From positions 1 through 40,789 of the forward strand of contig CAZBDV010000018.1 in NCBI GenBank assembly GCA_964490765.1: DNA of 40,789 bases. The letters are read 5' to 3'. Made by a program: the position numbers and the translations under genes. The notes below the pieces were generated by a model that did no database searches, was not told the origin of the DNA, and saw nothing but the letters and a program-made list of their open reading frames with translations. This document shows positions 27,466 through 35,019 of this stretch, piece after piece; positions within the stretch are counted from its first letter, which is position 1, and every line of letters begins with the position of its first letter. Source of the DNA: CAZBDV01 sp964490765. Its GTDB lineage: Bacteria; Cloacimonadota; Cloacimonadia; Cloacimonadales; JAJBBL01.

Positions 27466-27466
27466 G

Positions 27467-27679
27467 TCAGGGTAATGGGTCATAACCCCCGGGATTGTAG
27501 GGATTACATCTGATAACTCGCCTCACACTTAACGATACAGCCTTAAAGAATCCATACTTCTGAAATGCTTGCCGGGAATATTCACTACAGGTAGGGGTGA
27601 AACGGCAACAGGGAGGTATTATATAACGTGAGATCTTCTGATAACCCGTTATCAATAGGATTAAAATTCTGTTAATCAT
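27467..27679 (-). CDS. yidD: Membrane protein insertion efficiency factor YidD
   Basis: 70 residues, the usual size. All family marks are visible: GYQKISRYIIPPCCRFTPTCSEYSRQA (Cys pair and CSEY), KAVSLSVRRVIRCNPYNPGGYDPLP at the C-terminus. It is an amphipathic inner-membrane-associated protein thought to assist YidC. Position between rnpA (39 bases upstream) and yidC is the canonical one. Confidence 0.97.
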   Translation of the reverse strand: MINRILILLITGYQKISRYIIPPCCRFTPTCSEYSRQAFQKYGFFKAVSLSVRRVIRCNPYNPGGYDPLP

Positions 27680-27718
27680 CTCTCTGCTTGCATTATCCCT
27701 TAAAAAGAATAGAGACTC

Positions 27719-28048
27719 TTAAGAGTCCCGGCCAATAAGGCTAAAACACCTGTCGAGATCCCGATTGATATCTTCCCAATTCGCTTCTGCAGCATTATCC
27801 CTGGCAATAATCACAGCAGATACTCCACTGACAATGTGTCCGGAATTATGATGAAGATATGCCCTTATTCTCCGCTTCAACTTGTTGCGGACCACTGCTT
27901 TACCTACTCTCGATCTTATTACGATACCGACAGACGGCTCTTCCACTCCACCGTTTAAGTTATAGAGAACGGTGAAGAATTCACCCTGAACCTTTTGATG
28001 CTCTCTGTAAATCTCTTTATATTCAGAAGTCTTCTTAATAGACCGCAT
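27719..28048 (-). CDS. rnpA: Ribonuclease P protein component
   Basis: 109 residues. This basic protein binds the RNase P RNA and helps mature the 5' end of tRNAs. The hallmark VVRNKLKRRIRAYLHHN is present (RNR motif, residues ~52-68), with FFTVLYN and a C-terminal NWEDINRDL helix. ATG 28048 starts 4 bases after the rpmH stop, so the two are likely translationally coupled. Start is firm because SIKKTSEYKEIYRE matches the family N-terminus. Confidence 0.95.
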   Translation of the reverse strand: MRSIKKTSEYKEIYREHQKVQGEFFTVLYNLNGGVEEPSVGIVIRSRVGKAVVRNKLKRRIRAYLHHNSGHIVSGVSAVIIARDNAAEANWEDINRDLDRCFSLIGRDS

Positions 28049-28052
28049 CGTC

Positions 28053-28187
28053 TCATACGGTTAGATTCTTTCTTCCCTTTGCCCGTCGTCTCTTTAATAC
28101 CTGACGACCACCGCGTGTAGCCATACGAGCCCGGAAACCGTGTTTATTACGGCGTTTTCTGTTATGTGGCTGATATGTTCGCTTCAT
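28053..28187 (-). CDS. rpmH: 50S ribosomal protein L34
   Basis: 44 residues, found by translating the minus strand because it is too short for common ORF cut-offs. It begins MKRTYQPHNRKRRNKHGF and continues RARMATRGGRQVLKRRRAKG, an exact family pattern, and ends at TGA 28053-28055. An AAGGAG ribosome site lies about 8 bases upstream of ATG 28187. It heads the rpmH-rnpA-yidD-yidC-jag cluster. Confidence 0.98.
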   Translation of the reverse strand: MKRTYQPHNRKRRNKHGFRARMATRGGRQVLKRRRAKGRKNLTV

Positions 28188-28218
28188 TATTCATCTCCTT
28201 AATATTTATCCTTTAACT

Positions 28219-28246
28219 CTCATAATTATGATTAACTTATCGTCAA
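28219..28246 (-). promoter_or_regulatory. Candidate promoter of the rpmH cluster
   Basis: On the minus strand TTGACG (28241-28246) is followed after 16 bases by TATGAG (28219-28224; 4 of 6 to TATAAT) within a very AT-rich stretch. Transcription would start ~25 bases before the rpmH start codon. Position fits well and the match is moderate. Confidence 0.4.
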
Positions 28247-28373
28247 TTTTTTCAATGAAATACAACAAATAAGTAAACCGTTTCTATGTCAAGCAGAAAT
28301 GCCGACTTGAATGATGTAAATTAAGGTGAATGGATCTCTCGATGTTGTGATATTCTGAAGTTCAGATGTAGCA

Positions 28374-28425
28374 ATAAGCTCAGTTGTAAGTTCAGGATTG
28401 ATGGGTGGATAGATAAGCTCGGTTG
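28374..28425. repeat. Degenerate direct repeat
   Basis: ATAAGCTCAGTTG at 28374-28386 recurs with one change at 28413-28425, a 39-base period; the bases after each copy share GGTGGAT-like ends. Probably an old tandem duplication. Confidence 0.3.
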
Positions 28426-28448
28426 GAGGTATAGAGAGGTGGATTTTG

Positions 28449-28476
28449 TGATGCAATATTATTGGGTGGTGCATCA
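28449..28476. repeat. Short inverted repeat near the palindrome
   Basis: TGATGCA at 28449-28455 and its reverse complement at 28470-28476 are separated by 14 bases. It lies 12 bases before the large palindrome and could be part of the same element. Confidence 0.35.
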
Positions 28477-28488
28477 TCTTTTGGGGAA

Positions 28489-28540
28489 CCACAGGGCAGG
28501 CTGGGAGTCGGATGCATCCGACTCCCAGCCTGCCCTGTGG
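28489..28540. repeat. Perfect 52-bp palindrome
   Basis: Bases 28489-28514 are the exact reverse complement of 28515-28540, with no loop; the left arm begins CCACAGGGCAGGCTGGG and the centre is GATGCATC. The flanking bases do not pair. Each arm is 18/26 G+C (69%), far richer than the surrounding DNA. It could extrude a cruciform, fold as a 26-pair RNA hairpin, or be a mobile palindromic element. No T-run follows, so it is not a standard terminator. Confidence 0.95.
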
Positions 28541-28564
28541 GATACGGGGGGATTATATTCCTGA

Positions 28565-28598
28565 AGAGGTACAATAACACACAAATGAATTTACCTCT
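28565..28598. repeat. Hairpin with 7-bp arms
   Basis: AGAGGTA (28565-28571) and TACCTCT (28592-28598) pair perfectly around a 20-base loop. It lies upstream of the kdd promoter candidate and thus outside the presumed kdd transcript; role unknown. Confidence 0.35.
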
Positions 28599-28661
28599 GG
28601 CCTTGAAATGTATCACCGATTAGTAGAGAAGGGGAATAGTCCTGTTACTAAAGGATTTAGG

Positions 28662-28667
28662 TTGACA
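28662..28667 (+). promoter_or_regulatory. Possible -35 element of the lysine-fermentation genes
   Basis: A perfect TTGACA 58 bases before the kdd start. No good -10 follows at 16-18 bases (AAAATT at 16). The eight-base form TTGACACA matches those before HU and the ABC exporter. Confidence 0.25.
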
Positions 28668-28724
28668 CAGTAAGGGTAAAGGGAAAATTAAGTAAGAAAA
28701 AATAGACTGTAATATGGAGGATTT

Positions 28725-29783
28725 ATGAAGACAGGTGGCGACAGATACGGAACGCATCGCGTGATAGAACCGAAGGGTGTTTTACCACAACCGGCCAGGG
28801 TATTGAACAACGATATGACAGAGATCTGGGACAATGAGATGAAGATAGATGTAATCAGGCTGAACATCGATTCGGCTTCATTTCACCAGATCAAGAGCAA
28901 GCTGGAGCAGCAGGGCCATAGCGATCTGGAGCAGGCTTTTGCCGATCATGTAATAGAACTGACAGACCGGACCGGCAAGCATAAGAACGAGGATACAGGA
29001 TCCGGTGGAATGCTGATCGGCAGGGTAGCGGAAATTGGGCCGAAATTCGAGTTGAAGGATAAGGTCAAAGTAGGTGACAAGGTAGCCTCATTAGTCTCGC
29101 TCTCACTGACTCCTTTGAAGGTCAGAAAGGTCAAGAAGGTATATCTGGATAAGGATCAGGTCGATATAGAGGGAGAGGCCATTCTTTTCAGTTCAGGTGT
29201 TTATGCAAAATTACCCGACGATATGGATGAGAATCTGGCCTTATCAGTACTCGATGTAGCCGGAGCCCCGGCTCAGGTACAACGTCTGGTCAAGCCGGGA
29301 GATTCGGTTGTTATAATAGGAGCTCACGGTAAATCGGGTGTCTTATGCAATGCGATAGCTAAAGAGCAGTGTGGTGATTCCGGAAAGGTAATCGGTGTAG
29401 TGAGAAGAGAGTCGTATATACCAGTCTGTAAAGAGACAGGATGTTCTGAGGTTGTTATAGCCGATGCAACAGACGCTCTGAAGATTCATCAAGGCGTATC
29501 TGAACTGACTGGTGGCAAGATGGCCGATGTCGTGATTAACTGTGTCAATATAGAAGATACTGAGATGAGTACTATTCTTGCCTGCAAAGACAGGGGACTG
29601 GTATATTTTTTCTCGATGGCTACATCCTTCACGAAAGCAGCTCTTGGAGCCGAGGGTATAGGAGCAGATATCGATATGATACTCGGCAATGGTTATGCAC
29701 ACGATCATGCCCGAATTTCACTCAATCTTCTGAGGCGCAATCCTGTCTTGATGAGGATCTTCAAGGAGCGTTATTGCGATTGA
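28725..29783 (+). CDS. kdd: L-erythro-3,5-diaminohexanoate dehydrogenase
   Basis: 352 residues. In lysine fermentation Kdd oxidatively deaminates 3,5-diaminohexanoate to 3-keto-5-aminohexanoate. The N-terminus GGDRYGTHRVIEPKGVLPQPA, the segment ASFHQIKSKL and a Rossmann dinucleotide loop VVIIGAHGKSGVLCN (~residues 193-207) match the family. The medium-chain alcohol dehydrogenase-like fold lacks the structural-zinc cysteines, as expected for Kdd. A GGAGG site precedes ATG 28725. It is followed after 88 bases by kamA, which acts two steps earlier, and this pairing makes fermentation, not osmolyte synthesis, the likely purpose. Confidence 0.92.
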   Translation: MKTGGDRYGTHRVIEPKGVLPQPARVLNNDMTEIWDNEMKIDVIRLNIDSASFHQIKSKLEQQGHSDLEQAFADHVIELTDRTGKHKNEDTGSGGMLIGRVAEIGPKFELKDKVKVGDKVASLVSLSLTPLKVRKVKKVYLDKDQVDIEGEAILFSSGVYAKLPDDMDENLALSVLDVAGAPAQVQRLVKPGDSVVIIGAHGKSGVLCNAIAKEQCGDSGKVIGVVRRESYIPVCKETGCSEVVIADATDALKIHQGVSELTGGKMADVVINCVNIEDTEMSTILACKDRGLVYFFSMATSFTKAALGAEGIGADIDMILGNGYAHDHARISLNLLRRNPVLMRIFKERYCD

Positions 29784-29871
29784 ACTGAGAAAACAGAGGG
29801 CTCTTATCTTGCAAAACAGGGCGCAGTTCATAAATGTTAAAGTAAATTTTATTGAAATAAAGAGGAGAGAT

Positions 29872-31161
29872 ATGAAGACTACGAATAACGAAGCGGATTA
29901 CAAAGTAGAGATCCAGAGAACGAAGGAGAAGAACATCAAGGATAATGTCAGCAGAGAAGACTGGAATGACTGGCACTGGCAACTCAGGAACAGGATCACA
30001 TCTTTCGATACTTTAAGGCAATATATAGATCTTTTACCCGAAGAGGAGGCAATTGACCAGAGTAAGAACGTATCATTCCGAATGGCGATTACCCCCTATT
30101 ATTTCTCTCTAATAAATCAGAAAGATCCTGATGATCCGGTAAGACTCCAGGCTATACCGCGTATCAGCGAAGCACTGATCACCGGTTCAGACCAGCAGGA
30201 TCCACTCCACGAAGATGTTGATTCTCCTGTGCCGGGTCTTACTCACCGTTATCCCGACAGGGTATTACTCCTGATAACCGACCAGTGCTCGATGTATTGC
30301 CGTCATTGCACGCGTCGCCGCAAGGCGGGAGAGAAAGACGCTCCCCTGCCGAGAGAGGATGTTGATGCTGCTATCGATTATATAGCCAGACATAAAGAGG
30401 TGAGAGATGTTCTGTTGAGTGGCGGTGATCCCCTTACCCTTTCGGATGAAAGATTGAACGAGATACTGGAGAGGATCTATCGGATAGAACATGTCGAGAT
30501 CATCCGGATCGGTTCGAGAACTCCTGTAGTATTACCACAACGGATAACCGATTCACTGATCAAGATGATGAAACAGTATCAGCCGATCTGGGTCAATACT
30601 CACTTCAATCACAGCAACGAATTGACTCCTGATTCGATCGAAGCAGTAAACAAACTGGTAAATAACGGTTTTCCAGTCGGGAATCAATCGGTCTTGCTCA
30701 AGGGGATCAACGATAATATCGATGTGATGAAAAACCTGGTACATCAACTGGTCAGAAACAGGGTCAGGCCATACTATCTTTATCAGTGTGACCTCTCGAT
30801 GGGAATTTCCCATTTCCGCACCCCGATATCCAGAGGTATAGAGATAATGGAATCATTGCGAGGACATACTTCAGGACTCTGTATCCCAACATTTGTGGTT
30901 GATGCCCCGGGTGGTGGCGGCAAGATACCGGTCACACCGAACTATATAATTTCACAGGCACCAGGCAAAGTTGTTTTGCGTAATTACGAGGGGCATATTT
31001 CAGTATATACCGAACCGGGCTATCTACCCCAGACTGAGGAGAAATATGCAGGTAAATGCCCTGAAAGCAAGAGGTCGAACGAAGGGGTCATATCCCTGTT
31101 AGAGGGTGAGAAGGTATCTATTGATCCGAGTGAATCAGCAAGATCGAAGCGTAAGCGATAA
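29872..31161 (+). CDS. kamA: L-lysine 2,3-aminomutase
   Basis: 429 residues. A radical SAM, PLP-dependent enzyme that interconverts L-lysine and L-beta-lysine. The cluster motif CSMYCRHC gives Cys139, Cys143 and Cys146. Substrate-binding Asp lies in YLYQCDLSMGISHFRTP and again in FVVDAPGGGGK, whose Lys holds PLP. Both Asp residues match the lysine-specific enzymes and separate it from glutamate aminomutases. An in-frame TTG at 29809 would add 21 residues, but GAGGAG four bases before ATG 29872 decides the start. The 3' end overlaps the next gene by up to 56 bases. Confidence 0.94.
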   Translation: MKTTNNEADYKVEIQRTKEKNIKDNVSREDWNDWHWQLRNRITSFDTLRQYIDLLPEEEAIDQSKNVSFRMAITPYYFSLINQKDPDDPVRLQAIPRISEALITGSDQQDPLHEDVDSPVPGLTHRYPDRVLLLITDQCSMYCRHCTRRRKAGEKDAPLPREDVDAAIDYIARHKEVRDVLLSGGDPLTLSDERLNEILERIYRIEHVEIIRIGSRTPVVLPQRITDSLIKMMKQYQPIWVNTHFNHSNELTPDSIEAVNKLVNNGFPVGNQSVLLKGINDNIDVMKNLVHQLVRNRVRPYYLYQCDLSMGISHFRTPISRGIEIMESLRGHTSGLCIPTFVVDAPGGGGKIPVTPNYIISQAPGKVVLRNYEGHISVYTEPGYLPQTEEKYAGKCPESKRSNEGVISLLEGEKVSIDPSESARSKRKR

Positions 31162-32272
31162 AGAGAGGCTGTTAAGGGCTATAGACGACAGTGAAAAGCG
31201 AATAACAGTTATTGTTGGACTGTCGAAAAATGCCGGTAAAACGACCTTTCTTAACTGGTTAATGGAGAAGAGCAGTTTTGCAGTTAAGGGGGTTATAACT
31301 ACCGGTCGGGATGGTGAAGATTTAGACATCCTCGAGAAGGTTCGTAAACCGAGAGTATCTATTCCTGTAGGGACTATCTTCACTGTCAGAGCTTGTGAAC
31401 TGCAGAGGCTCTCCGGTTTTCTGGAAGTACTCGAGAAATTACCCTTCAAAGCAGGGGGAGAAAATATCTGGCTGGTCAGGACCGATACCACGCTGGAAGT
31501 GGAGATCGTAGGCCCACCTTCGGTCGTAGAACAGATAGAGACGGCACGGAGAATCCTCTCTCACGGAGCAGAGCATGTCTTTATCGACGGCTCATTAGAT
31601 CGTAAAGCGATCGGTTCATCACCACTAGTAGATTCCCTGATTATTACCGGTAGTCCGGTTATAGGAGCGTTACCGGTATTGAAAAAGGGGTATAAGAATC
31701 TTTATGACCTGACGGGGATTGAGGAGGCTACCGGTCTGTTAACAGCCGACAAGCTCGAAGGATTACGTAGTGAGGATCATATCCGCATACTATTCAACCC
31801 TTTAAAAAAGAGTATCAGAGACAGGAAACAGGAGGATAAAATCGGTGATGAACTAGTAGGAGAACTGCTTGTGAAGAGTCCGGAATGGGTAAGGTTACCC
31901 TTCAAAACCCTGCTTGGCCATGAGAAAGAACTGCTTAATCTTCTGAAGTCAAAGGGTAGGAGGCCATTTCTGATTTATGTGCCGGGAAGTTTGACTGAGC
32001 GGTCATTTCAACTGTTGAAGGGAACGATTCAGGAATTACCCGGCCTGAAGATCATCGTAAAACATCCCTTTCATATTCAGGTTACCGAGCAATCCTTACA
32101 CTGGCTCAAGCAGAAGAATCTCCTGCTGACACTGAAGAGGATGGAGATTGCCGGGTTGATAGTCAACAGCTTTGCAGTCAATGGTAACCATATTGATTGT
32201 GAGCAGTTCCGGAGATCAATTCGTGAGGAGTTTCATCTCCCTGTTGTCGATGTGATGGAGGTAAGTGAATGA
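31106..32272 (+). CDS. kamB: P-loop protein of the lysine-fermentation cluster (KamB-like)
   Basis: 388 residues from GTG 31106. A phosphate-binding loop GLSKNAGKTTFLNWL lies at residues ~38-52; the region after it (VKGVITTGRDGED) looks like a MinD/G3E-like NTPase. The second half is poorly recognisable. Genes in this position, between kamA and a MutS-like gene, are called kamB in lysine-fermenting bacteria. With KamC they are thought to serve the B12-dependent lysine 5,6-aminomutase, perhaps in reactivation; I infer this from context. Start is uncertain: TTG 31121 has a better ribosome site (GAGAAGG, six bases before), and GTG 31130 is also possible. Confidence 0.68.
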   Translation: MRRYLLIRVNQQDRSVSDKERLLRAIDDSEKRITVIVGLSKNAGKTTFLNWLMEKSSFAVKGVITTGRDGEDLDILEKVRKPRVSIPVGTIFTVRACELQRLSGFLEVLEKLPFKAGGENIWLVRTDTTLEVEIVGPPSVVEQIETARRILSHGAEHVFIDGSLDRKAIGSSPLVDSLIITGSPVIGALPVLKKGYKNLYDLTGIEEATGLLTADKLEGLRSEDHIRILFNPLKKSIRDRKQEDKIGDELVGELLVKSPEWVRLPFKTLLGHEKELLNLLKSKGRRPFLIYVPGSLTERSFQLLKGTIQELPGLKIIVKHPFHIQVTEQSLHWLKQKNLLLTLKRMEIAGLIVNSFAVNGNHIDCEQFRRSIREEFHLPVVDVMEVSE

Positions 32273-32345
32273 TCTTTGTAAGGGTGTGGAATAATGGAGC
32301 AGATGGTGATTAATTCAGGTGAGAGGTTTAAGAGGAGGAATTGAG

Positions 32346-34040
32346 ATGGCGTTTATCGATCGGGAGAGCAGTAAATCGTTACACATACCTCTGATAATGG
32401 AGATGGTGAAACCCTTCTCAGAGGTCGGGAGAAGGTTGAAGAGCAGTGCCAAACCATTCACTCCGGGCCGGGAAGATGAGTTACGTTCAGAGTATCACAA
32501 GATTAAGAGCTTGATGCAAGTTTTGAAGAATCACCGCGAGTTCCGGCTGACAGTGACTTTCTCTCTCTCTCGGATCGAGAATATACGACAGAGCTTTCTC
32601 AAAGCCACAACAACTGATGTTCTGGAATTAAGTGAACTTTACGAGATAAAGAATTTTCTCTATCACTACGAAAAAATCCGGAATTCACTTCTGGAAAAGA
32701 AGCTGAAAGATCTGATCAGACTCATACCTTTCGACGATCTCTTCAGGTTATTAGACCCTGAAGAGCAGAAGATCCCGACATTCCATATCAGCAGTAAATA
32801 TTCCGAAGTACTGGCATCACTCAGGTTGAAGCTTTTCGAACTGAATGGCAAAAGAGCTTATCTGGAGCAGAAGAGTCTGGAACGGGCACAGAAAGAGTTA
32901 GAACTCCGTACGGCAGAGAAACAGGTCGTCGTCTCCCGGCAGAATAAAAAACTGGTGCAGAAACTCGATCAGTCCGTGTGGTATGCTCTTTCCGACGAGA
33001 ATTTTGCCAACCTGACCTTTGTTTTCCGTCCCCCGGAAGAGATTATTAAACTGGAACGGGAACAGAATAGCCTGAGGCAGAAAATAGAAGACGAGGAATT
33101 GAATGTCCGCAAGCAACTGAGCAGACGTATCGGTGAGAGGGGTAACGACCTGACAATGGCACTCGGTGAGATTGCCAGACTCGATTATTTGATAGCTCGC
33201 GCTCTTTTCGGTTGTGAAATCAACGGTATTATACCGACGATATTCGTCCTGAAATCGCAGGAGATGAAACCGGGTAAAACAGAAAAGAGTGTTTCGCCTG
33301 TAATGTCACTGGAGGGAGCGGTAAATCTCTTTATCAAGAAAGAACTGGAAACGGAGAAGATAGAGTATCAGGCGATAGATATCCGCTTCAATGACCGGAT
33401 AAATATCATAACCGGTGCTAACATGGCAGGGAAATCGACACTCATGAAGACCATTGGCCAGCTCTTTTATCTGACAGCTTATGCGATTCCACTTCCCTGC
33501 CGTAAAGCGGGATTACCGCTCGTAGATTTCATCTTCTTCAGCAGTGATAGTGAATCGAGCTACCGGACCGACCTGAGCAGTTTCGCTTCAGAACTCATAT
33601 CGATAAATAACGCCATTAACCAGCCGGGTAGAGGGCTCTTCCTGATAGATGAATTTGCCAGGGGAACAAATCCTCTCGAGGGTGAATCTTTTGCCAGAGC
33701 AATAATGGAGCTTCTTATAGAGAAGAAGGGGATTGCAGTATCAGCAACTCACTTCACATCTCCAGCCTCTATCAGCAAGGCGGCACATTACAGGGTTATC
33801 GGCCTGAGTAGAGAAGACTATCAAAAACTGAAGAAGACTCTTTCCCCTCAGGGACAGGGTGGGAAAGACGACCTGAAGAAGAGGATACAGATGCTACACA
33901 GATATATGAACTATCAGCTCGAATCGGTAGAATCGAGCAATATACCCCCCCGGGCGGCTCTGATGATTGCTGAAGTTCTCGGTATCGAGAGAGAGATCAT
34001 AGAAAAAGCCAGGAGTTATATGAAGGGGAAGAAACAGTAA
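32346..34040 (+). CDS. kamC: MutS-like ATPase of the lysine-fermentation cluster (KamC-like)
   Basis: 564 residues from ATG 32346, set by AGGAGG seven bases upstream (a GTG at 32319 would add nine). The C-terminal MutS ATPase domain shows Walker A GANMAGKST (357-365), DSESSYRTDLSSFASEL, Walker B LFLIDEFARGTNP (Asp435/Glu436) and SATHFTSP. The N-terminal ~340 residues are helical, resembling the MutS lever/clamp core, and lack the mismatch-recognition domain with its Phe-X-Glu. It is therefore unlikely to repair mismatches. The place in the kam cluster suggests an ATP-driven helper of the aminomutase. Automatic annotation as a repair protein would be misleading. Confidence 0.78.
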   Translation: MAFIDRESSKSLHIPLIMEMVKPFSEVGRRLKSSAKPFTPGREDELRSEYHKIKSLMQVLKNHREFRLTVTFSLSRIENIRQSFLKATTTDVLELSELYEIKNFLYHYEKIRNSLLEKKLKDLIRLIPFDDLFRLLDPEEQKIPTFHISSKYSEVLASLRLKLFELNGKRAYLEQKSLERAQKELELRTAEKQVVVSRQNKKLVQKLDQSVWYALSDENFANLTFVFRPPEEIIKLEREQNSLRQKIEDEELNVRKQLSRRIGERGNDLTMALGEIARLDYLIARALFGCEINGIIPTIFVLKSQEMKPGKTEKSVSPVMSLEGAVNLFIKKELETEKIEYQAIDIRFNDRINIITGANMAGKSTLMKTIGQLFYLTAYAIPLPCRKAGLPLVDFIFFSSDSESSYRTDLSSFASELISINNAINQPGRGLFLIDEFARGTNPLEGESFARAIMELLIEKKGIAVSATHFTSPASISKAAHYRVIGLSREDYQKLKKTLSPQGQGGKDDLKKRIQMLHRYMNYQLESVESSNIPPRAALMIAEVLGIEREIIEKARSYMKGKKQ

Positions 34041-34077
34041 AGGGCGAAATTAAATAGCTGATGAGAGGAGAAAGTAA

Positions 34078-34107
34078 TTGACAATGCCTCTCGCTTATTG
34101 ATATATA
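34078..34107 (+). promoter_or_regulatory. Candidate promoter of the Mla-like operon
   Basis: TTGACA at 34078-34083 and TATATA at 34102-34107 are spaced by 18 bases, just before the mlaD-like gene. A start about 7 bases later would give a very short leader holding AAGGATAA as ribosome site. It would let the operon be transcribed separately from the kam genes. Confidence 0.45.
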
Positions 34108-34125
34108 TGCTATTAAGGATAAACT

Positions 34126-34980
34126 ATGGTAACAAAAACACAGAAAGTTAGGCTGGGAGTCTTCCTCTTTTTCGGGATCCTGCTCCTGATGATCTTTATC
34201 ATACTTATAGCCGGAGAAAGATTACTGGAGCGAGTCGACACCTATTACATCGCTTATGAAGATGTCTCTGTCAGTGGCCTGCAGATCGGTGCTCAGGTCA
34301 AGTATCACGGAGTAAATGCAGGCCGGGTGGAGGGTATCCGGATAGATCCGGATAATGTCAACCGGATTATTGTTGAGGTTAAAGTCGAGAGTGGTACCCC
34401 CATCAAAGTTGATACTGAAGCATCCTTGATCCTGGTGGGCATAACCGGCCTGAAACAGGTCGAGCTTTTTGGTGGAACACAAGAGGCTGAACTACTTGAA
34501 GAGGGTGGATTTATCAGAGCTGGAAGGACCTTTTTCGACGATATCTCTTACAGTGTGGAGGAGTTGACAACGAAACTGGACCGTGTGCTGAGCAATATCG
34601 ATGCGATGACCGGCTCCGAGAATCAGGTCAGTTTTTCCAATATGTTGAGTAATCTGGAACAGATCTCTGAGAGTTCACTAATTGCCGTCGAGAAATTCGA
34701 GCAGACAATCACCTCTCCCGAATTCGAGAGTATTATCAGTAATACGGCTAAATTCTCCGAAGAGCTGGCCCGGACAGATCTGACTGCTACACTTGAAGAG
34801 CTCAATGCCGCCATAGCTCAAGCCAATCAGACCTTCATGCATATCGACCTGATGGTGATCAGAAGCAGGCGTGATATACTCATTACCTTTGAGACATTGA
34901 AAGAGGCGGCCGATAATTTTGAAGAGTTTACCAGACAGTTGAGCGAGGATCCCTCATTACTCTTGAGGCGAAGGCCATAA
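34126..34980 (+). CDS. MCE/MlaD-family lipid-binding protein
   Basis: 284 residues. One N-terminal transmembrane helix (LGVFLFFGILLLMIFIILIAG, ~10-30) precedes a single MCE domain (~38-120) with TYYIAYEDVSVSGLQIGAQVKYHGVNAGRVEGI and VDTEASLILVGITGLKQVEL. The rest is a helical/coiled region (LTTKLDRVLSNIDAMT, IAVEKFEQTIT) that in homologues forms a tunnel or extended needle. MCE proteins shuttle phospholipids through the periplasm. First gene of the Mla-like operon, with the permease and ATPase three and four genes on. Confidence 0.88.
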   Translation: MVTKTQKVRLGVFLFFGILLLMIFIILIAGERLLERVDTYYIAYEDVSVSGLQIGAQVKYHGVNAGRVEGIRIDPDNVNRIIVEVKVESGTPIKVDTEASLILVGITGLKQVELFGGTQEAELLEEGGFIRAGRTFFDDISYSVEELTTKLDRVLSNIDAMTGSENQVSFSNMLSNLEQISESSLIAVEKFEQTITSPEFESIISNTAKFSEELARTDLTATLEELNAAIAQANQTFMHIDLMVIRSRRDILITFETLKEAADNFEEFTRQLSEDPSLLLRRRP

Positions 34981-35019
34981 TCCAGTAAGAAGTTATAGAG
35001 AAGAAACCAAGGATAGACA

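Larger units (their letters stand above)
28188..28724. other. 537-bp gene-free region at a strand switch
   Basis: It separates minus-strand rpmH from plus-strand kdd. It holds the putative rpmH promoter, a perfect 52-bp palindrome, a shorter inverted repeat (28449-28476), a degenerate direct repeat (28374-28425), a hairpin (28565-28598) and a TTGACA upstream of kdd. No protein gene seems real here: the minus-strand ORFs 28289-28492 and 28392-28616 have low-complexity translations and no start signals. No tRNA or riboswitch pattern was recognised. Confidence 0.8.

Noticed and set aside
28404..28446. Two DnaA-box-like sequences (28404-28412 and 28438-28446)
   Set aside because: Each matches only about 7 of 9 or fewer positions, without clustering of good boxes; not enough to call an origin.
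28392..28616. 74-codon minus-strand ORF across the palindrome
   Set aside because: Part of its translation comes from the palindrome itself, no ribosome site, no family pattern; likely spurious.
28541..28724. Possible cobalamin or lysine riboswitch before kdd
   Set aside because: No conserved B12 box or lysine-element core was found; only one simple hairpin and a TTGACA.
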